Assembly (NCBI GenBank): GCA_028285545.1
Contig: JANQPA010000067.1
Span: 1 to 64,000, forward strand
Reading direction: 5' to 3'
Origin: Saprospiraceae bacterium
Lineage (GTDB): Bacteria > Bacteroidota > Bacteroidia > Chitinophagales > Saprospiraceae
Length of the DNA: 64,000 nucleotides
The position numbers were made by a program, and so were the translations under genes. Position 1 is the stretch's first letter. Every line of letters begins with the position of its first letter. Of this stretch, positions 53,886 to 62,711 are shown in pieces. The notes below the pieces were generated by a model, which saw only the letters and a list, made by a program, of their open reading frames with translations, was not told the DNA's origin and did not search any database.

Positions 53886-54287
53886 CTAATTTTCAGGAAA
53901 GCCCTTTTCCAGCCAGCACCTGATTAGATCCAATTCTTCCTGACTTAGATCTTTAGGTCTGCCTTCAGGAGCATTATTGGGAGGCATCCCTAAAATGGGA
54001 TCAGCCCTCAAAGTCAGTACTCTTTGTTCAAATTTTCCATTTTGAAGATCGCCTAACAAACCTTGATAGGTATTGAATCTTCCAGGGGCGACATCCAAAT
54101 GGCAGCCGGAATAAGAACAAGATCGGTCTATAAGTGCTTTAATGTTTAAATCATAGCTCACCTCTACCTGATCACAATCTTCAGCAGGAGCAGGTTCTGG
54201 CAGAGTATCAGAAGTACAGCTTTGACTAAGGACCATGATACTAAGAAAGAATAAGAGCGTACCTGTAATTTTTTTTGATAAATGCAT
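53886..54287 (-). CDS. Small lipoprotein with CX4CH haem-type motif
   Basis: A 133-residue lipoprotein. The signal peptide ends VLSQSC (lipidated Cys24). The mature part has YDLNIKALIDRSCSYSGCHL, where CSYSGCH is a CX4CH site, then MPPNNAPEGRPKDLSQEELD with a W-L-x-x-G-F end, as in the Planctomycete-type cytochrome C domain. The unusual spacing is common in this Bacteroidota group and may still bind haem. First gene of the operon, 59 bases before the DUF5777 gene. Likely periplasmic-side electron carrier. Confidence 0.8.
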   Translation of the reverse strand: MHLSKKITGTLLFFLSIMVLSQSCTSDTLPEPAPAEDCDQVEVSYDLNIKALIDRSCSYSGCHLDVAPGRFNTYQGLLGDLQNGKFEQRVLTLRADPILGMPPNNAPEGRPKDLSQEELDLIRCWLEKGFPEN

Positions 54288-54729
54288 AAATTTTAGGTTA
54301 AATCAAATAAGGTAAAAGGAAATTCTCAAAAGAGATTAAGAATATCACTTCATGAAATAATTCAATTTTCCTGACAAAGCTATTGATTTTAAAAGATGGA
54401 AAAATCCCTCTTTTTTAGGATTTTTTATCTATGCGATCTTTTTTGACAGGTTAATTCCTTTAAACCTTTTTATTAAATAGATCGTTGGCTGGCTTATAGT
54501 ATTCCTGCTACTTGGATAATTTTTTAATTTTACTCAGATTTTGAAAATCCAAGTTTTTTGAAAACTTGTATTACAACTATGGTGTTTATCTAAATTAAGT
54601 GGTCTTCCTTTATGCTTAAGTAAAGGATTGGCACTTAAATGATATATGTTTTATACCAATATTTTACACGGAGCAAAAGCGAAAATGTTCCAAAACCTTC
54701 ATACATTTTTAACAAAAATTAGAAAGAAT
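54288..54729. other. AT-rich divergent spacer
   Basis: About 440 bases between the haem lipoprotein and bacilliredoxin genes. It is AT-rich with a small hairpin ccttta...taaagg (54607-54626). A run of codons upstream of 54730 is open but has no family resemblance. No RNA gene seen. Confidence 0.4.
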
Positions 54730-55146
54730 ATGTATCCTCAAGAGTTAACTATACCTATGGCAAAAGACCTTACCGATTTTGGATTTGAAGGTCTAAGAAC
54801 TCCTGAAGAAGTGACTGCTGCATTGGATCAACAAGAAGGCACCACGATGGTGGTTGTGAATTCGGTTTGTGGTTGTGCTGCAGCTAATGCGCGTCCTGGA
54901 GCTAAAATGGCAGTAAACGCATCTGAAAAACGCCCAAATCGAATGGTGACGGTATTTGCAGGTGTAGATAAAGAAGCAACTGAAAAGGCAAGAGAGTTTA
55001 TGCTGCCCTACCCTCCTTCTTCGCCTTCTATTGCTCTGTTTAAAGACGGGCAGCTGGTCCATTTTCTAGAGCGCCACCACATTGAAGGTCGTTCTGCCGA
55101 AATTATTGCCGCAAATTTACAATTGGCCTTTGAAAGATATTGCTAA
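54730..55146 (+). CDS. Bacilliredoxin (BrxA/BrxB family)
   Basis: A 138-residue thioredoxin-fold protein that reduces bacillithiol mixed disulfides on proteins. The CxC motif is CGC at Cys47-Cys49 in the segment VVVNSVCGCAAANARPGAKM, unique to the YphP/YqiW (BrxA/BrxB) family. The start MYPQELTIPMAKDL at 54730 is standard; earlier codons are not conserved. It implies that the host uses bacillithiol or a similar thiol, as many Bacteroidota do. It stands alone, followed by a fold-back spacer. Confidence 0.93.
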   Translation: MYPQELTIPMAKDLTDFGFEGLRTPEEVTAALDQQEGTTMVVVNSVCGCAAANARPGAKMAVNASEKRPNRMVTVFAGVDKEATEKAREFMLPYPPSSPSIALFKDGQLVHFLERHHIEGRSAEIIAANLQLAFERYC

Positions 55147-55149
55147 TAT

Positions 55150-55290
55150 TAAATAGAAGTATAGTAGAAGTAAATGGAAGCATAGTCGAAGTAAATTGTT
55201 TAGGTTACTTCCATTTTACTTCGTTCGCCACTCGCGAACCTACTTCTACTTTACTTCTATTTACTTCTATTGTACTTCTCTTCTATTTAC
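55150..55290. repeat. Fold-back element of tagaagta / tacttcta words
   Basis: The first half repeats tagaagta and gaagtaaatgg (55155-55197), the second half ttacttc, ctacttct and tatttacttc (55205-55290). It can fold back extensively. A small inverted repeat gttcgc...gcgaac is at the turn (about 55223-55239). Between bacilliredoxin and the DUF6150 gene. Confidence 0.75.
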
Positions 55291-55314
55291 TTCATCCTTT
55301 CAATTCATTTCACA

Positions 55315-55599
55315 ATGGCCTTAAAAATTTTCAAAACCTCCACACAATTTGATGCAGATGTAAAAGTTTATGAAACCAATTCTAAATCTGATGCAGATCT
55401 AATTGCCTACGAGGCCAGTTCATCTTTTGAGGGTTCAAGTGATGGTACCTCCTGGTATTATGTTAACTCCTCCTCAGAGGCAGATAAAAAGGTCTATTTT
55501 GTAAGCAGCCAATTTGATGCAGATGTAAAAGTATTTTTCACTAATATAAGTTTTGACGCTGAATGGCGGAATAGTAGTAAAAGGAGTAAGTTTAATTGA
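55315..55599 (+). CDS. DUF6150-family small protein
   Basis: A 94-residue protein with an internal repeat: QFDADVKVYETNS near residue 10 and QFDADVKVFFTNI near residue 70, with DGTSWYYVNSSSEADKKVYF between. This is the pattern of DUF6150, short secreted-or-cytosolic beta proteins of unknown role found in Bacteroidota. No signal peptide is visible. ATG 55315 fits (MALKIFKTSTQFDADVKVYE); an upstream start is in the fold-back repeat. Codon use fits the neighbours. Confidence 0.75.
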   Translation: MALKIFKTSTQFDADVKVYETNSKSDADLIAYEASSSFEGSSDGTSWYYVNSSSEADKKVYFVSSQFDADVKVFFTNISFDAEWRNSSKRSKFN

Positions 55600-55624
55600 G
55601 ATTTCCATGGGGCAATATATTTGA

Positions 55625-56554
55625 TTAATTCAACGACGCATTTTCAATATATTTCTTCGGGCTAATTCCCACTTTCTTTTTAAACAATCGGGAAAAATAC
55701 TGTGGGTATTCAAAACCTAATTTATAGGCTGTTTCTGAAATGGAAGCATCAGGAGCAAGTAATAAATTCTTTGCTTCTTCTATAAGGTAAAGGTTAATTT
55801 GATCAACTGCCGTTTTTCCTGTTTCCGCTTTAATGGTGTCGCTCATATATCTATGGCTAACACTCAGTTGACTTGCCATCCATTCAACAGTAGGAATGCC
55901 TTTTTCTTCCAATAGGTCGGCACTAACATAAACATCCAAAACACCTATAAAACGAGTGAATAATTCTTGATTAATTTCTTTGCGATTCAGAAACTGACGT
56001 TTATAGAAACGATCAGCATACTTAAGCAAAGTTTCCAAATGGGATAAGATGATTTCTTTACTAAACTCATCCTGATTGTTGTGGTATTCCGTTTCTATAT
56101 TTCTAAAGATCGTCTTTAAAAGTTCTTCCTCCTTTGGAGACAAATGAAGCGCTTCATTTACATTATAATTAAAGAAATTATATTTTTTAATCTTGTCAAA
56201 AAGTGGTGTACCTATTATGTAATCCTTATGAAATGCAATATGGAATGCCTCAGAATTAAATGCCATTCCCCGAAAAATCATCTTTTGATTGGGAGCTGTA
56301 AAGAGCAAGGTGCCATTAGTACAGTCATATTTGGTTCGGCCATACAGAATCTCTCCTGAGGTGATATTTTTTAAACTGATAGAATAAAAATGATTTGTCA
56401 GGCTGACAGGTTCCGTTTGTTCTTCGTCTTCGCAATCACTTGTTTCGCCTTCTTTTAATTTGGTATGGATGATACTAAACAAAGGATTTTCTGGTGGTGG
56501 AAAATTACTTTGCTCGTGAAATTCTGAGATGGTATTAAATACTATTGTTTTCAT
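55625..56554 (-). CDS. AraC-family transcriptional regulator
   Basis: A 309-residue regulator. The N-terminal 190 residues are a cupin-like sensory region (IYFRGMAFNSEAFHIAFH-like strands) without clear ligand residues, and the C-terminal part (about 200-305) is an AraC-type double helix-turn-helix with VEWMASQLSVSHRYMSDTIK and ISETAYKLGFEYPQYFSRLF. It is the last gene of a minus-strand set starting with the alpha/beta hydrolase gene and may control it; effector unknown. Confidence 0.9.
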   Translation of the reverse strand: MKTIVFNTISEFHEQSNFPPPENPLFSIIHTKLKEGETSDCEDEEQTEPVSLTNHFYSISLKNITSGEILYGRTKYDCTNGTLLFTAPNQKMIFRGMAFNSEAFHIAFHKDYIIGTPLFDKIKKYNFFNYNVNEALHLSPKEEELLKTIFRNIETEYHNNQDEFSKEIILSHLETLLKYADRFYKRQFLNRKEINQELFTRFIGVLDVYVSADLLEEKGIPTVEWMASQLSVSHRYMSDTIKAETGKTAVDQINLYLIEEAKNLLLAPDASISETAYKLGFEYPQYFSRLFKKKVGISPKKYIENASLN

Positions 56555-56580
56555 ATTGTAATAGCAATTTACAAATTACT

Positions 56581-56946
56581 TCATAATTGAGGAATAAGCT
56601 CTAAAGTTGATGCCTCGTGCTTTTTGGTATCAAACGTCAATCGCATGGAAGGATAAATTAAGCCTAACAATTTTCTGAATGCTTTATTTACTTTTGGGTT
56701 AATCTCGTCTAAATCTGCAGGTTTTACACCATCAATATCAATTGTGATGTCACCAATTTTCATTTGTCCATCAGGATTTGCTAAAAAAGCATCATACCAG
56801 CTTTTCTTCCCGAATTTATATTGACGCACAAAAAATCTACCTTCTGTACTCACAATGGTAATGTCAATAAACCTGTGTGTTCTGCCTGCCCTTACTTGGT
56901 GGACTTTTTGTCCTTTAACCAATTTTTCTAATTCTTGAATTGTCAT
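56581..56946 (-). CDS. DUF2255-like protein
   Basis: A 121-residue cytosolic protein matching DUF2255 in general form, a beta-barrel group related to flavin- or F420-binding split-barrel proteins, with the family pattern ITIVSTEGRFFVRQYKFGKK and SWYDAFLANPDGQMKIGD. No catalytic residues can be assigned. It lies 26 bases after the AraC gene's start on the upstream side and 79 bases after the alpha/beta hydrolase gene, so it is in the same transcription unit. Assignment is by pattern only. Confidence 0.6.
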   Translation of the reverse strand: MTIQELEKLVKGQKVHQVRAGRTHRFIDITIVSTEGRFFVRQYKFGKKSWYDAFLANPDGQMKIGDITIDIDGVKPADLDEINPKVNKAFRKLLGLIYPSMRLTFDTKKHEASTLELIPQL

Positions 56947-57025
56947 CTTGTTTTAATTGAAAATTTGAGTGCCTAAATATTTTTATTCAAGCACTCTCTT
57001 CTTTATGATTATTTCTACCCTATAA

Positions 57026-57982
57026 TTATTTATTAAAGAATTCTGCTACAGCATCAGTTGATACTTTTACTGCTTCTGGTTTGTAATAGAAATCAACATG
57101 GCTAAATTCATTCAAAGCCATAACCTCAGGGTTATTGGTAAGTTTCTCAATAAATCCAGTTGAACAAATAGCTGTAGAAGCAGTTGTACCGTAGATTACG
57201 AGAGTAGGCTGTACGATCTTGTCTGCATAAGCTTCTCCGATAGAAAAAAGAGATTGCATTGCCTGGTCACCTATATGCATGTTTGTATAGTTTTCAACCG
57301 CTTTAGGTCCTCTAAATCCATCTCTTCCATAGTAATCATATGTTTCTCCAGCCATTTCCGGATAGGCTGCGGCTTCAACAAATTCTTCTCTTGATTGCTC
57401 ATCGTTAAGTCCAAAAGGTGCAACATAATCTGGCTCTCCAGTTTCATACTGCTTTTGCATTGAAGCATTTGCTGCTGTAATCATTTGGTTTACAACCGTT
57501 TTATCTGTCCATTGGAAAGCATCTGCAGCCATCATCCCTGAAACCGTTGCAATTTTCTTAATTCTATGATCCGTAACTGCTGCCGATGCGATTATTGAAC
57601 CACCTTGACATACTCCTAGTCCATATATCTCTTCGACAAATGGAAGCGTTCCTAAATACGATACTGCATCCCATGTATTTTCTATAAGTCTAAACATATA
57701 TCTGGATTGTTTAAACTCACCAGGTAAGGCTGGCGAATCTCCCATTCCTAAATAGTCAAAGCCTAAATAGATAAAACCTCTTTTGGACATTTCTGGGCCA
57801 TAGGTTGCTGGAATTTGTTCTTTCACTTGTGGGAACGGACTGGCACCAACGATTGCTTTGTACTTTTTGTTTTCGTCAAAACCTTCTGGAAGGTATAAGT
57901 TACCAACTAAATCTACTCCAAAGGATTTGAAGGTTACATTGTTATTTCCTGATTTTAAATTGCTCATTATATAAGTTTTCAT
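57026..57982 (-). CDS. Alpha/beta hydrolase with Cys nucleophile
   Basis: A 318-residue alpha/beta hydrolase of the dienelactone-hydrolase-like type. The nucleophile elbow is GLGVCQGG, with Cys in place of Ser, and the catalytic His is in NEFSHVDFYY. The expected acid around LVIYGTTASTAICS is not evident. Early strands VGASPFPQVKEQIPATYG and YLGFDYLGMGDS are normal. ATG 57982 (MKTYIMSNLK) or ATG 57967 (MSNLKSGNNN) could start it. It begins the operon with DUF2255 and AraC genes and probably acts on a small ester or lactone; a missing acid may mean reduced activity or a shifted acid. Confidence 0.85.
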   Translation of the reverse strand: MKTYIMSNLKSGNNNVTFKSFGVDLVGNLYLPEGFDENKKYKAIVGASPFPQVKEQIPATYGPEMSKRGFIYLGFDYLGMGDSPALPGEFKQSRYMFRLIENTWDAVSYLGTLPFVEEIYGLGVCQGGSIIASAAVTDHRIKKIATVSGMMAADAFQWTDKTVVNQMITAANASMQKQYETGEPDYVAPFGLNDEQSREEFVEAAAYPEMAGETYDYYGRDGFRGPKAVENYTNMHIGDQAMQSLFSIGEAYADKIVQPTLVIYGTTASTAICSTGFIEKLTNNPEVMALNEFSHVDFYYKPEAVKVSTDAVAEFFNK

Positions 57983-58168
57983 TTATTAATAATTGAATGA
58001 TTATCTGATACAAAATTCAGCCAAAACAGGTGATTATCACTTAAACATTTTGGTATAATGATTATACATTTTCGCTAATGGCATCATTAAAGGCGAGTTT
58101 TTGTTATCATTCATTCGGTTGGATGGTTTGAAAACAAACTATATCTCTGCTTATTTTCAATTTGTTCC

Positions 58169-58246
58169 CATATATCTCAATCTATCTCCCTGACTGCAGA
58201 AGGCAGTTACATATCTCTAACTTAGGTCTCTCCTTGTGAATAATAA
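58169..58246. repeat. tatctc-type repeat, copy upstream of blaI
   Basis: Aligns to 60057-60124: both have catatatctc...tatctcc, then tctctaa, then c/tttgtgaataat at the end. The copies precede blaI and the receptor gene respectively. Copy 1 carries an insertion with a tgactgcagaaggcag mini-palindrome. Confidence 0.65.
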
Positions 58247-58254
58247 TCACAGCC

Positions 58255-58296
58255 TACAACTACATTTTTAATAATATTACTATAAAAATAGTTGTA
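58255..58296 (+). promoter_or_regulatory. Candidate BlaI operator
   Basis: Perfect inverted repeat TACAACTA (58255-58262) and TAGTTGTA (58289-58296), 26 bases apart, with TACA/TGTA ends as in BlaI/MecI operators, ending 30 bases before the blaI ATG. A further tatagttata follows. Binding is inferred from the gene content. Confidence 0.45.
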
Positions 58297-58326
58297 TTAC
58301 TAAATATATAGTTATACATTTGTTAC

Positions 58327-58710
58327 ATGAAAGAATTAACAAAAGCAGAAGAACAAGTCATGCAACATGTCTGGAAGCTTGAAAAAGCTTTTTTGAAGGA
58401 CATCGTGGAGCAGTTTCCTGAGCCCAGGCCTGCCTACACTACCATCTCTACTGTCATCAGAACTTTGGTTCGGAAAAAATTTATTGCCTATAAAACCTAT
58501 GGCAAAATTCATGAATACTACCCTTTGGTATCCAAGGAGAGTTATTTTAAGACTCATTTCAAAGAAGTGGTCAAAAATTTCTTTAACGGATCAGTTAGCA
58601 AATTCGCTTTATTCTTTACCAATGAAGAAGAACTGGATTTGAATGAATTGGAAAAAATGAAACTTTTAATTGAGGATAAAATCAAAGATTTAAAGAAAAA
58701 TGATGAGTGA
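58327..58710 (+). CDS. BlaI/MecI/CopY-family repressor
   Basis: A 127-residue winged-helix repressor. The N-terminus KELTKAEEQVMQHVWKLEKA and the recognition region PAYTTISTVIRTLVRKKFIAY are typical, with GKIHEYYPLVSKESYF next and a C-terminal dimerisation helix (ELEKMKLLIEDKIK). Members repress their own operon and are inactivated by the cognate M56 protease, encoded next here with an 11-base overlap. No beta-lactamase is nearby, so the target is more likely the M56/M23 and receptor genes. A candidate operator lies at 58255-58296. Confidence 0.93.
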   Translation: MKELTKAEEQVMQHVWKLEKAFLKDIVEQFPEPRPAYTTISTVIRTLVRKKFIAYKTYGKIHEYYPLVSKESYFKTHFKEVVKNFFNGSVSKFALFFTNEEELDLNELEKMKLLIEDKIKDLKKNDE

Positions 58711-60043
58711 ATATTTGTTTTATCTGATCCAGGTCAGTTGTTGTTTTGTGGTTTTATATGGTCTTTTCTATCTATTGTTTAGACAGTTGACGTTCCACAA
58801 AGTGAATAGAATAATTTTACTGCTGCTGATTCCTTTTTCATTTGCACTTCCACTTGCTCATTTCATAATCCCCAATGAAGCGGTGGCAGAAGCATTAACC
58901 TTTGTCAACATTGAAGAATTTGTATTTGAAACTGAAAATAGTGTAAATGCCCTCATAGAATCAAATACTCAAAGGAATTTTCAATTTAGCTATTTTCTGA
59001 ACGGCCTATATTGGATAGGATTTGCACTGTGTCTGGCACGTTTATTATTCAGTGTCATCAAATTATTTTCTTTAAAAAGGAAATCTCCAGTCTTACAAAG
59101 AGGTAAATTCCAATTTTTGATAGCAGATGTATCCTCAATTTTCTCTTGCTTCAACTGGATTTTTATTCCAAAAGAACAATTAGGGCATTTTGAAGAGCCG
59201 GTATTTGAGCATGAAAAGGCCCATGCCAGATTAGGTCATACGCTGGATTTGATTTTGGCAGAATTATTTATTGCCATTTGTTGGTTTAACCCTTGTGCTT
59301 ATTTTTTCCGGAAATCAATAAGATCAGTACATGAGTTCCAGGCTGATCAGGCGGTACTTCAGCAGCAGATTAAAAAATCTGCCTACCTAAGGCTTCTTCT
59401 CAATAATCTGGTTTTAGAAAACCCCAACAAACTGTACAGCTATTTCAATCATCCAATTATTAAAAAACGAATCGACATGATTATTAAACCAAATTCCAAA
59501 AGGAAAAACATCCTGAGGTATTTTTTATTAGTTCCGATTGTTTCTCTTCTTTCAATGGCTTTTATTGAAGCTCCACAGGAACCCAATAGGATCTTATTTA
59601 GTCAAAATACAATCATAAAAGAAAATGAACCGCCTTCTATTTTTCCATTAAAAAATCAGACAGATGGTGTTATCACATCTCCATTTAAAATGAATAGAAT
59701 GCATCCTGTGTTAAAAAAGAAAATGATCCATTGGGGAATTGATATTAAAGCAGATGAAGGAACTCCTGTAGTGGCCACCGCAGATGGTACCATCTCTGTT
59801 GCTACCTTTGAAAAGAATTGGGGCAATTTGGTGGTCATTTCTCATGCAGATGGATACGAAACCTGGTATGCTCATTTGCAAAAATTTGATGTTACCGAAA
59901 ATCAAAAAGTTAAGAAAGGGCAAGTCATTGCATACACCGGCAATACTGGACTATCAATGGGCCCTCATTTGCATTATGAGGTTAGAAAAGATGGAAAAAA
60001 ATTAGACCCTATGGATTTTTTTGAGAAAATGATAAATGAATAA
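58700..60043 (+). CDS. M56/M23 fusion metallopeptidase
   Basis: A 447-residue membrane protein with a BlaR1-like M56 protease (four hydrophobic segments, HEXXH motif HEKAH at 171-175, third ligand in VHEFQAD) and a C-terminal periplasmic M23 (LytM-type) peptidase domain. Its zinc ligands are His344 and Asp348 (HWGIDI) and His425 in HLHYEVR (423-427). In place of the penicillin-binding sensor of BlaR1, it has a peptidoglycan peptidase. It probably senses or cuts cell wall and cleaves BlaI in response. The start overlaps blaI by 11 bases (ATG 58700), so the two are coupled. This domain pair is known in Bacteroidota (M23/M56 family), but targets are not. Confidence 0.9.
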   Translation: MMSEYLFYLIQVSCCFVVLYGLFYLLFRQLTFHKVNRIILLLLIPFSFALPLAHFIIPNEAVAEALTFVNIEEFVFETENSVNALIESNTQRNFQFSYFLNGLYWIGFALCLARLLFSVIKLFSLKRKSPVLQRGKFQFLIADVSSIFSCFNWIFIPKEQLGHFEEPVFEHEKAHARLGHTLDLILAELFIAICWFNPCAYFFRKSIRSVHEFQADQAVLQQQIKKSAYLRLLLNNLVLENPNKLYSYFNHPIIKKRIDMIIKPNSKRKNILRYFLLVPIVSLLSMAFIEAPQEPNRILFSQNTIIKENEPPSIFPLKNQTDGVITSPFKMNRMHPVLKKKMIHWGIDIKADEGTPVVATADGTISVATFEKNWGNLVVISHADGYETWYAHLQKFDVTENQKVKKGQVIAYTGNTGLSMGPHLHYEVRKDGKKLDPMDFFEKMINE

Positions 60044-60056
60044 GACAATTTATCAA

Positions 60057-60124
60057 CATATATCTCCACTTATCTCCATTTGTCTCAAAATGTCTCTAAT
60101 CCGAGATCGCTTTTTGTGAATAAT
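60057..60124. repeat. tatctc-type repeat, copy upstream of the receptor gene
   Basis: Second copy of the element at 58169-58246 (see there), 52 bases before the receptor ATG. It lacks the mini-palindrome insertion. Confidence 0.65.
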
Positions 60125-60175
60125 TTTTGAAAACTCGGGATAACTCATGTTTTCATAAGCTAATCATTCAATGCC

Positions 60176-62572
60176 ATGAGAGTACACTTATGCTCCCTTC
60201 TTCTTATTCTTAATTTTTGCGGTATGGGAATAAGCCAGGAGGTAATGGTTAAGGGCAAAATCCTTGACCAGTCTAACCAGACCGTGCCATTTGCTACCAT
60301 TGTATTCACCAGTATCCAGGACAGTCAATTGGTGAGAGGTACTCTGGGAGATGAGGAGGGAGGGTTTAGCCTAAGCCTGGAAAAACATAGATATCACTTA
60401 GATGTATCCTTGGCTGGTATAACCACCAAGCGTTTCGCTGTCGACCTAACAAAATCCAGCCGGATTGAAAATTTGGGCTCCTTTAAGATCACTACTGAAA
60501 TCCAGTTAAAAGAAGTCCTGGTAAAAGGAAGCCGTTCAACTTATAAGATGGAATTGGACAAAAAAACTTACCAAGTCTCTTCAGACTTGCTTTCCAGTGG
60601 AGGCAGTTTGGCAGATGTTATGGAAAACATACCCTCCGTACAAATCGAATCGGATGGCAGCATCCGCCTTCGGGGAATGGGAGAAGTGAATATCCTAATA
60701 AATGGCCAAGCCTCTGGGTTAACAGATTTTAGAGCACTTTTTCGAACCATTCCTGCCAATACCATTGAAAAAGTGGAAGTGATTAGCAACCCTTCTTCTA
60801 AATATTCTTCGGAAGGTTCTGGGGGTATTATTAATGTTGTTTTAAAAAAGGGAAAAAAGAACCAGCTGCGCAGTAGTTTGGAGCTTTTTTCCGGATATCG
60901 GCTCAACTCCGGTATAAATTTAAATTTTAATAAAGGAAACGAAACCACTTCCTGGTATCTCAATACAGGCTTGGGATATTCCGAACCTAAAGCAACGAAT
61001 GGTTTGACACTTATTAATCCCCAAAATAACCTTAAACTCCAAGATCAATCTTCTGAAAGATTAATTAAGCAATTTTACTTCCTTACCAATCTAGGTGGGC
61101 AAAAAAAACTTAATGATTTTATCAAACTCACGGCTGATATTACCTATCGCAAGGCCAATTCCAACATCCCTTTTTCTATAAACTACAATGATTTTCAGGA
61201 TGGAGAATTATTCCGTTCTTCTGAAAGATTTGATATTGAAACAGGTTATAATCATTTCTTCCAATCTAATCTCAAGTTTCAATTTGATCTAAACCAAACA
61301 GGTTCCAAGCTAGATTTAAATTTGAACTATCATAATACTCAGGAGCAAGAGGATTCTGATATTTTGGAAAACCATACTTACCCTTTGCCTTCATTTCTTT
61401 CCCATGAGCAGGTAATCGATGTTGAAAATTCAAAAGGATATGTTTTTTCAGCGGATTATATTCATCCGCTAAAGAATGATGCACAATTAGAGATGGGATT
61501 GCAAAACAGAAATGCTCTCACTAATGACGATTTTTCTGCGCAGAGATTTATTAATAATGAATGGATTTTGTTGTCTGAACTATCAAATGAAAGAGATTTT
61601 CATGAAAATATTTGGGCCTTTTATGCCCAATATGCTAAAAGCATTCAAAAATTCCAATTCCAATTAGGACTCAGGACGGAGTGGACACACATGGAGCTCA
61701 TAAATCCAAAAAATGATTTGGGTGTAAAAAGGCAATATCATGATTTATTTCCCTCTGCCTTTTTGAGCTATTCTTTTGATGAAAAAAATCAGCTTCGCTG
61801 GTCATTTTCGAGACGGATTAGAAGACCTAGGAGTCTTCAACTATTGCCAATATCATCCTTCAGCAATAATCGAAATGTATTCTTTGGCAACCCTGAGTTA
61901 AGGCCAAGCTATAATTTAATTTCAGAATTAGATTACCAAACCAGGATTGCAGAAAACTGGTCAATTTCCACTTCCTTATTTTATCGTTTCACAAGTGATA
62001 TTGTAGATTTTTTCATCCAAAAAGAAAGCCTTGTGGTTAACACAGAAACGGAAGATTTTTTTGTATCTCGCTCAGTCAATATTGGTAATCTGGCCTCATT
62101 AGGTACAGAGATTAATGTTTCCTTTAATCCCCAAAGCTGGATCAAAATGTATGGCGAAATCATTGCTAATGATTTTAAGCAGAGTGGAAGTTACGAAGGT
62201 CGCCATTTTAACAATCGGGGCTTATTTTTTTATGGCAGGATAAATCTTGATTTCAAAATAGGATCTTCCCTTAAACTTCAAATACAAAATCGGTACAGGA
62301 AAGGGAACATCAACGGTCAACTGGAAAGAAAAGGAATCTATAGGATGGATGCCGGTTTTGGTATTGACCTTTTTAAAGATAAGGCCTCTCTTAATTTTAA
62401 TTATAAAGATGTTTTTAATACCTGGAAATGGAGAATAATAGTACAGAGCGAGGAATTTATTCAAGAATCCTTTATTCAGACCAGGCAACCACAATTGAAT
62501 GCCTCGTTCACTTATATATTAAACCAAAAAGAATACACTGGTAAAAAAGGAAGACAGTATGACAAACAATAA
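60176..62572 (+). CDS. TonB-dependent-receptor-like outer-membrane protein
   Basis: A 798-residue outer-membrane beta-barrel protein. Signal peptide (LLLILNFCGMGISQ), CarboxypepD_reg-like domain (GKILDQSNQTVPFATIVFTS, about 25-100), a plug (about 115-225, with DVMENIPSVQIESDGSIRLR and IEKVEVISNPSSKYSSEGSG) and a barrel of the outer-membrane beta-barrel family (PF14905 type), ending in YTGKKGRQYDKQ after the last strand. It differs from SusC in length and has no SusD partner. Members sit next to BlaI/M56 pairs in Bacteroidota and may transport or sense a cell-wall-linked ligand. It has its own upstream repeat; same strand as blaI, 132 bases after M56/M23. Confidence 0.88.
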   Translation: MRVHLCSLLLILNFCGMGISQEVMVKGKILDQSNQTVPFATIVFTSIQDSQLVRGTLGDEEGGFSLSLEKHRYHLDVSLAGITTKRFAVDLTKSSRIENLGSFKITTEIQLKEVLVKGSRSTYKMELDKKTYQVSSDLLSSGGSLADVMENIPSVQIESDGSIRLRGMGEVNILINGQASGLTDFRALFRTIPANTIEKVEVISNPSSKYSSEGSGGIINVVLKKGKKNQLRSSLELFSGYRLNSGINLNFNKGNETTSWYLNTGLGYSEPKATNGLTLINPQNNLKLQDQSSERLIKQFYFLTNLGGQKKLNDFIKLTADITYRKANSNIPFSINYNDFQDGELFRSSERFDIETGYNHFFQSNLKFQFDLNQTGSKLDLNLNYHNTQEQEDSDILENHTYPLPSFLSHEQVIDVENSKGYVFSADYIHPLKNDAQLEMGLQNRNALTNDDFSAQRFINNEWILLSELSNERDFHENIWAFYAQYAKSIQKFQFQLGLRTEWTHMELINPKNDLGVKRQYHDLFPSAFLSYSFDEKNQLRWSFSRRIRRPRSLQLLPISSFSNNRNVFFGNPELRPSYNLISELDYQTRIAENWSISTSLFYRFTSDIVDFFIQKESLVVNTETEDFFVSRSVNIGNLASLGTEINVSFNPQSWIKMYGEIIANDFKQSGSYEGRHFNNRGLFFYGRINLDFKIGSSLKLQIQNRYRKGNINGQLERKGIYRMDAGFGIDLFKDKASLNFNYKDVFNTWKWRIIVQSEEFIQESFIQTRQPQLNASFTYILNQKEYTGKKGRQYDKQ

Positions 62573-62711
62573 ACATAAACCCCTCTTAAAATCGAATTCG
62601 GATGCCTGTGCTGTTTACAACAAGTTAGGGGTTCGGCAAGACTTAGTTTATTTCCTATTTTTATAACATACTGATGTTTAGAGAGCGGGTGTTTAGCCTG
62701 CTCTCTTTTTT

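Larger units (their letters stand above)
57983..58326. other. Divergent promoter region of the hydrolase and blaI operons
   Basis: 344 bases. It includes a tatctc-rich direct repeat (58169-58246) also found at 60057-60124, with an inserted mini-palindrome actgc...gcagt, and an inverted repeat TACAACTA...TAGTTGTA (58255-58296) just before blaI. Confidence 0.5.
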
